A DNA stretch of 64,000 bases from Christiangramia sediminis (GCF_020552705.1 NZ_JAJBZG010000005.1:248001-312000), one strand, 5' to 3'. Positions 36,263 to 45,882 are shown, counted from the stretch's first letter. The notes: generated from the sequence alone by a model not told the origin. Numbers and translations: made by a program.

Positions 36263-36291
36263 TTAAAATTTAATTAACTGAAATAGTATTC

Positions 36292-37530
36292 CTATTGTAG
36301 CATCATTTTGGCCTTTTTCAATGCATCGATGAAAAGGTCAATTTCATGAAAAGTATTATAAAAAGAGAAGGATGCTCTAACGGTTCCTGGAATCTTAAAG
36401 AAATCCATCACGGGTTGGGCACAATGATGTCCGGTACGCACCGCAATTCCCATTTTATCCATTAACGTGCCTATATCATAAGGATGTAAGCCTTCAATAT
36501 TAAAAGAGATAACAGCCGTTTTTTCAGCAGCTTCACCGTAAATTTTTACGCCATCAATTTTTTTGAGTTCATTGGTAGCGTACTCTAAAAGTTCGTGCTC
36601 GTATGCCGCAATTTCATCAAATCCAATTGCATTCATATAATCTATTGCAGCACCAAAAGCGATTCCACCACATATATTAGGTGTACCGGCTTCAAATTTA
36701 TGCGGAAGACCCGCATAGGTAGTTTTTTCAAAAGAAACAGTAGCGATCATTTCACCTCCACCCTGATAAGGTGGAAGTTTTTCCAGCCACGCTTCTTTTC
36801 CATAAAGGATACCAACTCCTGTTGGACCACACATCTTATGCGCTGAAACAACATAAAAATCCATGTCCAGTGCCTGTACATCTGCTTTAATATGCGGAGC
36901 GGCCTGCGCTCCATCAATCAGAACAGCCGCATCTACAGAATGGGCTTTCTCAATCACAGACTTAATTGGATTTACCGTACCCAGGGCATTTGAAACATGA
37001 TTAAGAAATACCAGTTTTGTATTAGAACTAATAAGTTTCTCAAATTCTGAATAGACAAGTTCTCCCTTTTGATCCATAGGGATCACCTTAAGCTTAGCCC
37101 CGGTCTTTTCACAAAGCATCTGCCACGGAACGATATTGGAATGATGTTCCATTGCCGAAACCAGGATCTCGTCACCTTCTTTCAGAATAGAAGAAAATCC
37201 GCTGGCAACCAGATTAATTCCATGAGTGGTACCCGATGTAAATATGATCTCATGGGCTTTTTCCGCATTAAAATGCTTCTGGATCTTGATCCTCGCCTGC
37301 TCATATTTATCGGTAGCTTCCTGGGATAAAGAATGCACGCCCCTGTGAATATTGGCGTTATAATTAGAATAATAATCCACGATCGCATCCATCACCTGCT
37401 TAGGAGTCTGCGCCGTGGCGGCATTATCAAAATAAACCAAAGGATAGCCATTAACCTTGCGGTTAAGTATTGGAAAATCCTTTCGGATCTTTTCAACCTC
37501 AAAAGTATTTGTTTGAGTTTGCTGACTCAT
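36292..37530 (-). CDS. sufS: Cysteine desulfurase SufS
   Basis: A 412-residue PLP enzyme that removes sulfur from cysteine. The PLP Lys is K232 in SAHKMCGP, and the active Cys is C370 in TGHHCAQP, both in group II (SufS/CsdA) positions. NIHRGVHSLSQEATDKYEQAR is the standard N-terminal signature. It is 24 bp downstream of sufD and followed by a terminator. Confidence 0.96.
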   Translation of the reverse strand: MSQQTQTNTFEVEKIRKDFPILNRKVNGYPLVYFDNAATAQTPKQVMDAIVDYYSNYNANIHRGVHSLSQEATDKYEQARIKIQKHFNAEKAHEIIFTSGTTHGINLVASGFSSILKEGDEILVSAMEHHSNIVPWQMLCEKTGAKLKVIPMDQKGELVYSEFEKLISSNTKLVFLNHVSNALGTVNPIKSVIEKAHSVDAAVLIDGAQAAPHIKADVQALDMDFYVVSAHKMCGPTGVGILYGKEAWLEKLPPYQGGGEMIATVSFEKTTYAGLPHKFEAGTPNICGGIAFGAAIDYMNAIGFDEIAAYEHELLEYATNELKKIDGVKIYGEAAEKTAVISFNIEGLHPYDIGTLMDKMGIAVRTGHHCAQPVMDFFKIPGTVRASFSFYNTFHEIDLFIDALKKAKMMLQ

Positions 37531-37554
37531 CCTTAAAGTTTTTTTGAATTTATA

Positions 37555-38871
37555 TTAAAGCTTATTAAAACCCAGATCTACCTCTAGTTTTGAAGCGATC
37601 AGTTTGTTAATTCTCTTCTTAACTTCAGGGATTTTAACGCTTTCAAGTACATTATTAGCAAATGCATACATCATCAATCCACGAGCTTCCTTACGAGGTA
37701 TCCCTCTGGATTGTAAATAGAACAATGCATCTTCATCCAGCTGCCCTATAGTACAACCGTGGCTACAAGCTACATCATCTGCAAAGATCTCTAACTGAGG
37801 TTTTGAATTGATAGTTGCTTTATCATCTGCCAGGATATTGTTATTAGACTGATAGGCATTGGTTTTCTGAGCTTCTTTCTCCACCAAAACTTTTCCATTG
37901 AAAACCCCGGTAGAACTATCTCCGAAAATCCCCTTGTAATCCTGGTGACTCTCACAGTTTGGTTCAATATGATGAACCAAAGTATTGTGATCTACATGCT
38001 GTTTACCTTCAATGATAGTAACTCCTTTCATGGTAGAATCTATACGCTCACCTTTCTGGTAGAAATTCAGATTGTTACGCGTAAGTTTTCCGCCGAAAGA
38101 AAAAGTATGCACAGAAACGTGACTCTCATCTTTCTGCTCCACGAAAGTATTATCAATCAAGGAAGCGGATGCATTATCATTCTGAATTTTATAATAATCA
38201 ACAATCGCTCTTCTATCTGCAAAGATCTCGGTTACAGAATTGGTAAGCACCGGGTGATCTGTAAGACTTTGATGTCTTTCAATGATCTGGACATGAGAAT
38301 TCTCTTCCACTACTACCAGATTTCTTGGTTGAAGCATTAAAGAAGATTCATTCCCGGTCGCGAAATTCACGATCTGTATAGGCTTATCGGCCTGCTTATT
38401 CTTATGAATATGAATAAAGGCTCCTTCTTTGGCAAACGCAGTATTTAAAGAATTTAAACCCGTTTTAGGAGCTATTTTATTAAAGTAATTGTCTATTACC
38501 GGTCTGTATTTATCCTTAGTTAATGCAGACGACATCAGGCAAACATCGATCTTCTCATGTGTTGTTTGAGACAGGTGTGAAGAATAGATCCCGTCAATAA
38601 AAACAAGGTCATAGGTATCAATATCGTGGATCAGATATTTTTTGATATCACGATAATCAATGGCATCTTCTTTTTTTGGAAATACGCTATAATCATGTTT
38701 CAATATAGTATTGAGCGAAGTATATTTCCAGTCCTCCTCCTTTTTACTGGGAAAACCAAGGCTTTCAAAGTCCTTGATCGCCTGATTTCTAATGGAGTCC
38801 ATTCCATTATCAGGTTCCAGCCCTTCTTCAAAGGCTAAAAATGATGAGATAAGTTTATCTTTTAATTCCAT
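37555..38871 (-). CDS. sufD: Fe-S cluster assembly protein SufD
   Basis: A 438-residue member of the SufBCD scaffold. I start at ATG 38871 (MELKDKLISSFLAFEEGLE) rather than a TTG seven codons upstream. The beta-helix core contains IIERHQSLTDHPVLTNSVTEIF, and the C-terminal segment SHGCTIGQLDEDALFYLQSRGI with the His of HGCTIG is the SufB/SufD signature. A short repeat-rich gap separates it from sufC. Confidence 0.95.
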   Translation of the reverse strand: MELKDKLISSFLAFEEGLEPDNGMDSIRNQAIKDFESLGFPSKKEEDWKYTSLNTILKHDYSVFPKKEDAIDYRDIKKYLIHDIDTYDLVFIDGIYSSHLSQTTHEKIDVCLMSSALTKDKYRPVIDNYFNKIAPKTGLNSLNTAFAKEGAFIHIHKNKQADKPIQIVNFATGNESSLMLQPRNLVVVEENSHVQIIERHQSLTDHPVLTNSVTEIFADRRAIVDYYKIQNDNASASLIDNTFVEQKDESHVSVHTFSFGGKLTRNNLNFYQKGERIDSTMKGVTIIEGKQHVDHNTLVHHIEPNCESHQDYKGIFGDSSTGVFNGKVLVEKEAQKTNAYQSNNNILADDKATINSKPQLEIFADDVACSHGCTIGQLDEDALFYLQSRGIPRKEARGLMMYAFANNVLESVKIPEVKKRINKLIASKLEVDLGFNKL

Positions 38872-38880
38872 TCTTTTCAA

Positions 38881-38946
38881 TTTCGTGTTCAAGATTTAAA
38901 GTTCAAGATTCATTTAGTCTGAAATCCTGAAATTTGAATACTGAAT
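38881..38946. repeat. Short direct repeat in the sufC-sufD gap
   Basis: GTTCAAGATTTAAAGTTCAAGATTCA contains two copies of GTTCAAGATT. It looks like degenerate dispersed repeat sequence of the kind seen between genes in flavobacteria, similar in style to the sdhA-sdhB gap. Confidence 0.4.
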
Positions 38947-38949
38947 TAT

Positions 38950-39702
38950 TTAAACGGCTTTCTCTGGCTTTACCCAATCATAACCTCTTTCTTCCAACTC
39001 GTGAGCCAGTTCTTTTCCACCTGACTTCACGATCTTACCATCTACCATTACATGTACAAAATCTGGTACGATATAGTTCAATAATCTCTGGTAATGAGTA
39101 ATAAGCAACACAGCATTATCTTCTCTTCTAAGCTTGTTTACCCCATTGGCAACGATTTTAAGTGCATCTATATCAAGACCCGAATCGGTTTCATCAAGAA
39201 TAGATAATTTGGGATCTAATATCGCCATCTGAAAGATCTCATTTCGCTTTTTCTCACCTCCTGAAAATCCCTGATTAAGAGAACGCGATAAAAATTTACG
39301 ATCTATTTCCAGCATTTCAGACTTATCACGGATCATTTTCAGCATTTCATTTGCCGGCATATCCTCTTTTCCATGAGCTTTACGCTGAGCATTAATAGCC
39401 GTTTTAATAAAGTTTGTTACCGAAACTCCTGGAATTTCCACTGGATATTGAAAAGAAAGAAAAATGCCTTTATGAGCTCTTTCTTCAGGATCCATTTCAC
39501 GAAGATCGGCTCCTTCAAAGATCATCTCCCCATCAGTCATTTCATATTCTTCCCTTCCTGCAATTACAGAAGAGAGTGTACTCTTCCCCGAACCGTTAGG
39601 TCCCATGATTGCATGAACTTCTCCCGGATTGATCTCAAGATCAATTCCTTTAAGGATTTCCTTATCTTCTATGCTGGCGTGTAAATTCTTTATTTTAAGC
39701 AT
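38950..39702 (-). CDS. sufC: Fe-S cluster assembly ATPase SufC
   Basis: A 250-residue ABC ATPase that powers the SufBCD complex. Walker A is GPNGSGKST, the signature is FSGGEKKR, and Walker B LSILDETDSGLD is followed by the H-loop TH in LLITHYQR. I start at ATG 39702 (MLKIKNLHA); a TTG three codons upstream is less likely. It lies between the lipoprotein gene (39744) and sufD. Confidence 0.96.
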   Translation of the reverse strand: MLKIKNLHASIEDKEILKGIDLEINPGEVHAIMGPNGSGKSTLSSVIAGREEYEMTDGEMIFEGADLREMDPEERAHKGIFLSFQYPVEIPGVSVTNFIKTAINAQRKAHGKEDMPANEMLKMIRDKSEMLEIDRKFLSRSLNQGFSGGEKKRNEIFQMAILDPKLSILDETDSGLDIDALKIVANGVNKLRREDNAVLLITHYQRLLNYIVPDFVHVMVDGKIVKSGGKELAHELEERGYDWVKPEKAV

Positions 39703-39743
39703 GTTTATCAATTCTGAATCTGCCTCAGCAGATATTTAATTTT

Positions 39744-40133
39744 CTATTTTTTTTCTATTGTATCGGAAGCTTTTGCGACCTGAGGAACTTTAATAATTTC
39801 CCTTATCTCTATTACTTCCTCCCAACCTTCCTGCGCGGGATTTGGTAGTATTTTTGCTTTTACCGTTACCGGAATCATTTCAAAGTCATCTTGTTTCACC
39901 GGACTAACCTGGTCTGAGAGCACCTGAGACATAGAATCTAAAGTAACCCCATATACAAAACCATCTCCCCTTAATACTGCCGCGTCTGCCACATATATAA
40001 ATTCTCCTTCCAGCACCTGAATACTATCCGGGACTTTTTCAGCCTGGGGCTGATCCATTAGCTCCCTACGATCTTCATCCTGACAGGAAAAGAGAATCAT
40101 ACTTAGTATCAATAATCCAAATAACTTCTTCAT
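39744..40133 (-). CDS. Predicted lipoprotein embedded between sufB and sufC
   Basis: A 129-residue protein with lipoprotein signal MKKLFGLLILSMILFS-C17. The mature part is charged; a strand-like block (GEFIYVADAAVLRGDGFVYGVTLDSMSQ cut as GEFIYVADAAVLRG and VYGVTLDSMSQ) is followed by KAKILPNPAQEGWEEVIEI. I recognise no family. It is in the same direction as the suf genes with 21 bp to sufB and 41 bp to sufC, so it is part of the operon. Why an exported protein is embedded here is unclear. Confidence 0.75.
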   Translation of the reverse strand: MKKLFGLLILSMILFSCQDEDRRELMDQPQAEKVPDSIQVLEGEFIYVADAAVLRGDGFVYGVTLDSMSQVLSDQVSPVKQDDFEMIPVTVKAKILPNPAQEGWEEVIEIREIIKVPQVAKASDTIEKK

Positions 40134-40154
40134 AACAGTATATCCTACTTGAAT

Positions 40155-41600
40155 CTATCCTACGGAACCTTCCAGGGAAATTTCAAGTAGTTTTTGAGCT
40201 TCAACTGCAAATTCCATCGGCAACTTATTCAATACTTCTTTACTAAAACCGTTCACAATTAATGCAATCGCTTTTTCAGTATCAATACCACGTTGATTAC
40301 AATAAAAGATCTGGTCTTCTCCAATCTTACTGGTAGTCGCCTCATGCTCTACCTGGGCCGATTTGTTCTTAACCTCAATATACGGGAAGGTATGCGCACC
40401 ACACTTGTTACCCATTAACAGGGAATCACATTGCGAGAAGTTCCTGGCATTGTGAGCACGCCCGTTAATTTGAACGAGTCCACGATATGAGTTTTGAGAT
40501 TTACCTGCCGAAATACCTTTAGAAATGATTGTACTCTTGGTATTCTTTCCAAGGTGGATCATTTTTGTTCCGGTATCTGCCTGCTGATAATTATTGGTTA
40601 CCGCAATTGAATAAAATTCTCCTACAGAGTTATCTCCTTTTAAAATACAACTAGGATATTTCCAGGTTACTGCTGAACCAGTTTCAACCTGAGTCCAGGA
40701 GATTTTTGCGTTTTTCTCACAAAGTCCTCTCTTAGTAACAAAATTGAAAACTCCTCCCTTACCTTCTTTGTTTCCCGGAAACCAGTTTTGAACGGTACTA
40801 TATTTAATTTCTGAACCATCCAGAGCCACAAGCTCTACCACAGCTGCGTGTAATTGATTTTCATCACGCGAAGGTGCAGTACAACCTTCCAGGTAACTTA
40901 CATAACTATCTTCATCAGCAACTACCAATGTTCTTTCAAACTGGCCGGTTCCCGCCTGATTAATTCTAAAGTAAGTTGATAGTTCCATAGGGCAACGAAC
41001 TCCTTTTGGAATGTAACAGAAAGAACCATCACTAAATACAGCAGAATTCAATGCTGCATAGAAATTATCTTTTTTAGGAACCACCGTACCTAAATATTTC
41101 TTCACCAATTCAGGATGTTCCTTGATAGCTTCAGAAATCGAACAAAAAATAATTCCTTTTTCAGCCAGGGTCTTTTTAAACGTAGTAGTAACAGATACAG
41201 AATCCATCACGATATCTACCGCGACTCCGGCAAGTTTTTTCTGCTCATCTATAGAAATACCCAACTTCTTGAAAGTATCCAGTAATTCAGGATCTACCTC
41301 ATCCAGACTGTCGTATTTCGGTTTTTTATTAGGAGCAGAATAATAAGAGATATTTTGAAAGTCCGGTTTTGGGTAATGTACATTAGCCCATTCCGGTTCG
41401 ATCATATCTTCCCAGGCGCGGTATGCTTCCAAACGCCATTCAGTCATCCATTCCGGTTCTTCCTTCTTTTTAGAAATTGCCCGCACGATATCCTCGTTCA
41501 AGCCCACAGGAAAAGTATCAGATTCTATGTCTGTATAAAATCCATACTCATACTCTTTGGTTTCGAGCTCTTTCTTTAAATCGTCTTCAGTATATGCCAT
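40155..41600 (-). CDS. sufB: Fe-S cluster assembly scaffold SufB
   Basis: A 481-residue SufB. Typical features are AFWPESEC-like [23 protein letters not shown] (here [15 protein letters not shown]), the [19 protein letters not shown] motif with His/Cys near the C-terminus, and SLEGSVG at the end. It is the sulfur acceptor of the SufBCD complex and is followed by a lipoprotein gene and sufC. Confidence 0.96.
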   Translation of the reverse strand: MAYTEDDLKKELETKEYEYGFYTDIESDTFPVGLNEDIVRAISKKKEEPEWMTEWRLEAYRAWEDMIEPEWANVHYPKPDFQNISYYSAPNKKPKYDSLDEVDPELLDTFKKLGISIDEQKKLAGVAVDIVMDSVSVTTTFKKTLAEKGIIFCSISEAIKEHPELVKKYLGTVVPKKDNFYAALNSAVFSDGSFCYIPKGVRCPMELSTYFRINQAGTGQFERTLVVADEDSYVSYLEGCTAPSRDENQLHAAVVELVALDGSEIKYSTVQNWFPGNKEGKGGVFNFVTKRGLCEKNAKISWTQVETGSAVTWKYPSCILKGDNSVGEFYSIAVTNNYQQADTGTKMIHLGKNTKSTIISKGISAGKSQNSYRGLVQINGRAHNARNFSQCDSLLMGNKCGAHTFPYIEVKNKSAQVEHEATTSKIGEDQIFYCNQRGIDTEKAIALIVNGFSKEVLNKLPMEFAVEAQKLLEISLEGSVG

Positions 41601-41650
41601 TATTGCTAATTCTAACTAGATTAACGTCAATCTAAATTGACGTATTAATT

Positions 41651-41980
41651 TTACAGTGAAAAACTTTCACCGCATCCGCAGGTTCTTTGCGCATTGGGAT
41701 TATTAAACACAAATCCCTTACCGTTCAATCCTCCTGAATATTCCAGGATAGTTCCGGCTAAATACAACACACTGCGTTTATCTACAACGATCTTTACCTC
41801 GTTATCTTCAAAGACTTTATCGCCTTCGGCCTGGCTCTTATCAAAATTCAATTCATAAGATAAGCCAGAACATCCACCACTCTTAACACCAACACGAACG
41901 TAGTCGGCCGAAGGATTGAAACCTCCTTCAGACATCAGGGCGGAAATTTTACTTTTAGCTTCTTCGCTAACTTTAATCAT
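41651..41980 (-). CDS. sufA: A-type Fe-S carrier protein (SufA/IscA/HesB family)
   Basis: A 109-residue HesB/IscA-like protein with the three conserved cysteines C37 (GGCSGL), C101 and C103 (TCGCGE). It accepts clusters from SufBCD and hands them to targets. It heads the suf operon, 50 bp upstream of sufB, and has a -7 box TATATTTG upstream. Confidence 0.94.
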   Translation of the reverse strand: MIKVSEEAKSKISALMSEGGFNPSADYVRVGVKSGGCSGLSYELNFDKSQAEGDKVFEDNEVKIVVDKRSVLYLAGTILEYSGGLNGKGFVFNNPNAQRTCGCGESFSL

Positions 41981-42010
41981 AACCTATAAAGATTAATTCT
42001 AAATTGGGCA

Positions 42011-42018
42011 CAAATATA
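42011..42018 (-). promoter_or_regulatory. suf operon promoter, -7 box TATATTTG
   Basis: Exact TAnnTTTG match on the minus strand 30 bp upstream of sufA. No IscR-like operator recognised. Confidence 0.55.
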
Positions 42019-42176
42019 CTACAAAGCATGTGTTTTACCATAGACTAAGCATATGTTTTAAGAATTGACTGATAGAGCCCATCAATCAAAAATCAAGCTT
42101 GCTTAAGATCCATTATCTACACTATTCTCACTTATAAAGCTTTCACTTCATTCTTCTTCATTGAATTTTATAATCG

Positions 42177-42184
42177 TACTTTTG
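42177..42184 (+). promoter_or_regulatory. thiL promoter, -7 box TACTTTTG
   Basis: Exact TAnnTTTG match 20 bp upstream of the thiL ATG. No TPP riboswitch-like sequence is seen in the short leader. Confidence 0.58.
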
Positions 42185-42203
42185 CACTTTAAAATTCAAT
42201 TGC

Positions 42204-43259
42204 ATGTTTGAGAATAGTCAGGAAAGCAAGACAAACCTTTCAGAATTAGGTGAATTTGGTTTAATAGACCATCTAACCAAGAATTTTAGCCCCAAGCTGG
42301 AATCCACCATAAAGGCTATTGGGGATGATGCTGCCGTGCTTAATTTTGAAAATAAGCAAACTATCGTAAGTACCGACCTACTCGTTGAAGGCGTGCACTT
42401 TGACCTGGCTTATATGCCTCTTAAACATTTGGGTTATAAAGCCGTGATGGTAAATCTTTCCGATATTTATGCCATGAATGGAACAGCCACCCAAATTACT
42501 GTTTCCATTGCAGTTTCAAATCGTTTTCCTGTTCAAGCTTTAGAAGAATTATATGCCGGAATTCAGTTAGCCTCTAAAATATATAATGTTGATGTAATTG
42601 GAGGGGATACTACTTCTTCTACCTCCGGTTTAATGATAAGCGTGACTGCCCTTGGAATTGCTGAAAAGGAAGACATCGTATATCGTGACGGGGCAAAAGC
42701 AAATGACCTACTGGTTTTAACCGGTGATCTTGGAGCAGCTTACATGGGATTACAGGTTTTGGAACGCGAAAAAGAAGTTTTTAAGGCAAATCCAAATTCA
42801 CAACCAGACCTGGATCAATACACCTATTTAATTGAAAGGCAACTAAAACCTGAAGCACGGAAAGATATTGGCCCACTACTCAAAGATCTTGAGGTAAAAC
42901 CAACTTCTATGATTGACATTAGCGACGGACTTTCTTCTGAAATAATTCATCTTTGCAAAAAATCAAAACTTGGTGCTAATATTTTCGAGGAAAAGATTCC
43001 TTTAGATCCGGCAGTAATTTCGGTTTGTGAAGAATTTGAAATAGACAGCACCATGATCGCCTTGAGTGGTGGTGAGGATTATGAATTATTATTCACCATC
43101 TCACAGGACGACTACGATAAAATTAAAGGGAATCCACATTTAACCGTTATTGGCCATATGACCGAAGAAAATGAAGGCATGCACCTGGTTACTCGAGCAA
43201 ATCAAAAACTGCCATTAATTGCAAGGGGCTGGAACTCTATGGAGAATAGAGAGGATTAA
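42204..43259 (+). CDS. thiL: Thiamine-monophosphate kinase
   Basis: Phosphorylates thiamine monophosphate to thiamine diphosphate. The 351-residue protein has AIGDDAAVL (Mg/ATP-binding) near residue 39, followed by DLLVEGVHF and SDIYAMNGTATQ, and DISDGLSSEI in the C-terminal half, all of the ThiL/PurM-like fold. It is monocistronic, with a 4-bp convergent overlap with the next gene. Confidence 0.95.
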   Translation: MFENSQESKTNLSELGEFGLIDHLTKNFSPKLESTIKAIGDDAAVLNFENKQTIVSTDLLVEGVHFDLAYMPLKHLGYKAVMVNLSDIYAMNGTATQITVSIAVSNRFPVQALEELYAGIQLASKIYNVDVIGGDTTSSTSGLMISVTALGIAEKEDIVYRDGAKANDLLVLTGDLGAAYMGLQVLEREKEVFKANPNSQPDLDQYTYLIERQLKPEARKDIGPLLKDLEVKPTSMIDISDGLSSEIIHLCKKSKLGANIFEEKIPLDPAVISVCEEFEIDSTMIALSGGEDYELLFTISQDDYDKIKGNPHLTVIGHMTEENEGMHLVTRANQKLPLIARGWNSMENRED

Positions 43260-43507
43260 GAAGCTTTTGAAAAATACACCCGCCTGCGTCTTTTATGGAT
43301 CTTGGCAAGATATTCATTGGTTTCTTTAAACTTTGGAGTTAACCGTGCTAAAAGTCCGTCCGCAGTATCGGTCATTTCCATCCCGCACTTTCTACATTTA
43401 TATTCATGTACGTGATTGGTAATATTCTTTGACACTCTTAATTTATGCCCGAAAAGACTACAATGAACCTTGGCAAATGAAAATAAACTAGGGTTTGCTT
43501 TTTTCAT
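43256..43507 (-). CDS. Small CxxC (zinc-ribbon-like) protein, unknown function
   Basis: An 83-residue basic protein with a CxxC pair (YKCRKCGM, C38 and C41) and a further Cys (VHCSLFGH, C16) in an N-terminal half that could bind zinc, similar to small DUF1660-like proteins. It is convergent with thiL (4-bp overlap). No signal peptide. Function unknown. Confidence 0.65.
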   Translation of the reverse strand: MKKANPSLFSFAKVHCSLFGHKLRVSKNITNHVHEYKCRKCGMEMTDTADGLLARLTPKFKETNEYLAKIHKRRRRVYFSKAS

Positions 43508-43579
43508 ATAAGGTTAAATTTCTGGTTTCTAGATTACTAAATTATAAAAAAAAGTTAATAGTTCGACAAAAAGCGTTAA

Positions 43580-44359
43580 TTAATCGATGAAAAGCATAAT
43601 TGTTCTTAAATTGTTCATATCTTCCATATAAGAATTATGCCCGTTTTCCATCTCATAAAACTCACAAGCACAATCCCCTGAAACCTCCGCTATTTCATTG
43701 ATCTCCAATATAGGATCCTGTTTTCCGGCAGCGATTATTTTCTGGCCTGAAAAGCTTTTTAACTCCTCACTATAATTTGTACGATTTTTCATACCAATTA
43801 ATGCTGCCTGAATATTTTTAGCCTTCATTTTAAGTGCCCGGGCTTTCAAATCTTGAATTTCTGAAGCAAATTTTCTTTTACTCTCTTCAGGATACAAATT
43901 TGAAATTGCCATACTTACATATGCCTCCTTATTTTTCCCGACCAACTTAACAGATCTTTCACGAATTTTTCGTTTTTCCACAGTGTCCCCAATCGGTGTT
44001 GAATTAATCAACATTACGCTCTTTAATATCATAGGAAAATTTTTCAGGAATTCCAAACTCACATAACCTCCCATGCTGTGCCCGGCAATACTAATTAACT
44101 CTATTTCAAGCTCCTTAAGCACCTTCCAAACGACCTCAGCCATGAGCTGCATACAATGTATTTTTGCAATTCCTTCCGATTTTCCATGACCAGGTAAATC
44201 AATGCAAATAACCTGCCGCTCCTTTTGGAGTTCTTCAACAATTGGATCCCAGATTTCTGAATCCTCTAAAAAGCCATGTAATAACACCAATGGCACTTTA
44301 CTTCCCTCCCCCTGGCTTGTAAAATGAATTTTTGCTCCTTTAAATATTATTTCACTCAT
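43580..44359 (-). CDS. Alpha/beta hydrolase
   Basis: A 259-residue serine hydrolase. The oxyanion region is VLLHGFLED, the nucleophile elbow is GHSMGG (Ser in AGHSMGGY), and the C-terminal His is in MENGHNSYME. An acid residue in the QDPILEI stretch is the likely third member. The substrate is unknown; it could be an esterase or MenH-like. The start is preceded by a strong terminator for the gene upstream (44375-44412). Confidence 0.88.
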   Translation of the reverse strand: MSEIIFKGAKIHFTSQGEGSKVPLVLLHGFLEDSEIWDPIVEELQKERQVICIDLPGHGKSEGIAKIHCMQLMAEVVWKVLKELEIELISIAGHSMGGYVSLEFLKNFPMILKSVMLINSTPIGDTVEKRKIRERSVKLVGKNKEAYVSMAISNLYPEESKRKFASEIQDLKARALKMKAKNIQAALIGMKNRTNYSEELKSFSGQKIIAAGKQDPILEINEIAEVSGDCACEFYEMENGHNSYMEDMNNLRTIMLFID

Positions 44360-44360
44360 A

Positions 44361-44412
44361 TAAAAAAATAAAAAACCGCGAACCCAGGAATAAAAATTCA
44401 GGAATTCGCGGT
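44361..44412 (-). terminator. Intrinsic terminator after the aminopeptidase P gene
   Basis: On the minus strand ACCGCGAA pairs with TTCGCGGT across a 22-base loop that holds an inner GAAT/ATTC stem, followed by TTTTTTATTTTTTT. It lies within 20 nt of the next gene's ATG at 44359. Confidence 0.82.
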
Positions 44413-44506
44413 AAATAAAAAATTTCCAAAAACTGGTTATACAGATCTTTTGTTTTCAATTCCAGGAGAATATAAGATTAAATTTTTTATTTCTCTCTCT
44501 CCCTAC

Positions 44507-44524
44507 CCTCTCCCAAGGGAGAGG
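44507..44524. repeat. Isolated CCTCTCCC-AA-GGGAGAGG hairpin
   Basis: Perfect 8-base arms with a 2-base centre and a pyrimidine-rich flank (CTCTCTCTCCCTA) in the 200-bp gap between the aminopeptidase and hydrolase genes. Its pyrimidine/purine arms resemble the elements beside the DUF559 gene in layout but not in sequence. Confidence 0.4.
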
Positions 44525-44559
44525 TAAATCGCAAACTTCGATGCTAAATCATTGGTATA

Positions 44560-45852
44560 TTAGGAATTCATGATATCCTCTATCTCCTCAATTTCTATAG
44601 GTATATTTCTCATTAAATTAAATGGCTCTCCTTTTTCCTGAATTACCACATCATCTTCCAGTCTAATTCCAAAACCTTCATCAGGTAGGTAAATACCAGG
44701 CTCTACTGTAAATACCTGATTTGCCTGCATTGGTTCAGTCAATATACCATAGTCGTGCGTATCAAGACCAATATGATGTGAAGTACCGTGCATAAAATAC
44801 TTTTTATAAGCTGGCCAGTCCGGATCTTCATTCTGTACATCTGCTTTGTCAAGCAACCCAAGATCAAGCAATTCTGAAGTCATCATTTTTCCAACCTCAA
44901 CATGGTATTCCTTCCACATAGTTCCCGGAACCAACATCTTGGTAGCGTCCTTCTTAACCTTATTCACCGCATTATAAACCTGCTTTTGCCGGTCTGTATA
45001 TCTTCCCGAAACAGGAATCGTCCGGCTAAGGTCACTGGAATAATTTGCATATTCTGCGCCAGTATCCAAAAGAATAAGATCTCCTTCTTTACATTGATGT
45101 CTGTTCTCTATATAATGTAACACATTCGCATTATTCCCACTCGCGATAATTGGAGTATATGCGAAACCTTTTGAGCGATTTCTGATCATTTCATGATAGT
45201 ATTCCGCTTCAATTTCATATTCCCAAACGCCGGACTTCACAAATTTCAAAGTTCTTCGGAAAGCTTTATCGGTGATATCACAAGCTTTTTGCATTAGATC
45301 CAGTTCAATAGGATCTTTTACTGAACGCAATCTCTGCAGGATAGGATTTGCTTTGGCTACCTGGTGCGCAGGATATTTTTCCTTACACCATTTAATGAAT
45401 CGATCATCTCTGGTCTCCGTTTGATGATTCGCTCTATAGTGTTCATTAGTATTTAAATAAACCGTTTCACACTGCGTCATTACTTCGAAAAAGATCTTTT
45501 CAAAATCTTTCATCCAGTAAACCGTTTTGATCCCACTTACCTCAAGAGCATCTTCTTTGGTAAGCTTTGCTCCTTCCCAAACCGCAATATGCTCATTGGT
45601 CTCTGTAAGGAAAAGAATTTCCCGGTGTTTCTCTTCAGGCGCATCTGGAAATAAAACCAGAATACTTTCGTCCTGGTCTACCCCGCTTAAATAAAAGATA
45701 TCACGATTTTGCTGAAAAGGCATGGTACTATCGGCACCAATTGGATAAATATCATTTGAATTAAAAACCGCCAGGCTTTTTGGCTTCACCTTCTGCATGA
45801 AGTTTTTGCGGTTTTTTATAAAGAGTTTCGAATCTATTCTATCATATTTCAT
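44560..45852 (-). CDS. pepP: Aminopeptidase P (Xaa-Pro aminopeptidase)
   Basis: A 430-residue M24 metallopeptidase that removes N-terminal residues from Xaa-Pro peptides. The metal ligands of the pita-bread fold are in LLDTGAEYANYSSD (two Asp), HGTSHHIGLDTHDYG (His), FTVEPGIY (Glu) and IRLEDDVV (Glu). An N-terminal creatinase-like domain of about 180 residues precedes it. A -7 box lies upstream. The stop is followed by a terminator. Confidence 0.93.
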   Translation of the reverse strand: MKYDRIDSKLFIKNRKNFMQKVKPKSLAVFNSNDIYPIGADSTMPFQQNRDIFYLSGVDQDESILVLFPDAPEEKHREILFLTETNEHIAVWEGAKLTKEDALEVSGIKTVYWMKDFEKIFFEVMTQCETVYLNTNEHYRANHQTETRDDRFIKWCKEKYPAHQVAKANPILQRLRSVKDPIELDLMQKACDITDKAFRRTLKFVKSGVWEYEIEAEYYHEMIRNRSKGFAYTPIIASGNNANVLHYIENRHQCKEGDLILLDTGAEYANYSSDLSRTIPVSGRYTDRQKQVYNAVNKVKKDATKMLVPGTMWKEYHVEVGKMMTSELLDLGLLDKADVQNEDPDWPAYKKYFMHGTSHHIGLDTHDYGILTEPMQANQVFTVEPGIYLPDEGFGIRLEDDVVIQEKGEPFNLMRNIPIEIEEIEDIMNS

Positions 45853-45874
45853 AAATAAATCTTTTCAATTTTTT

Positions 45875-45882
45875 CAAAATTA
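45875..45882 (-). promoter_or_regulatory. pepP promoter, -7 box TAATTTTG
   Basis: Exact TAnnTTTG match on the minus strand 23 bp before the pepP ATG. No convincing -33 box. Confidence 0.45.

Noticed and set aside
37945-38340. 131-codon frame on the plus strand
   Set aside because: Opposite strand of sufD, whose reading is unambiguous.
42120-42203. TPP riboswitch before thiL
   Set aside because: No thi-box sequence or room for the fold between the promoter and the ATG.
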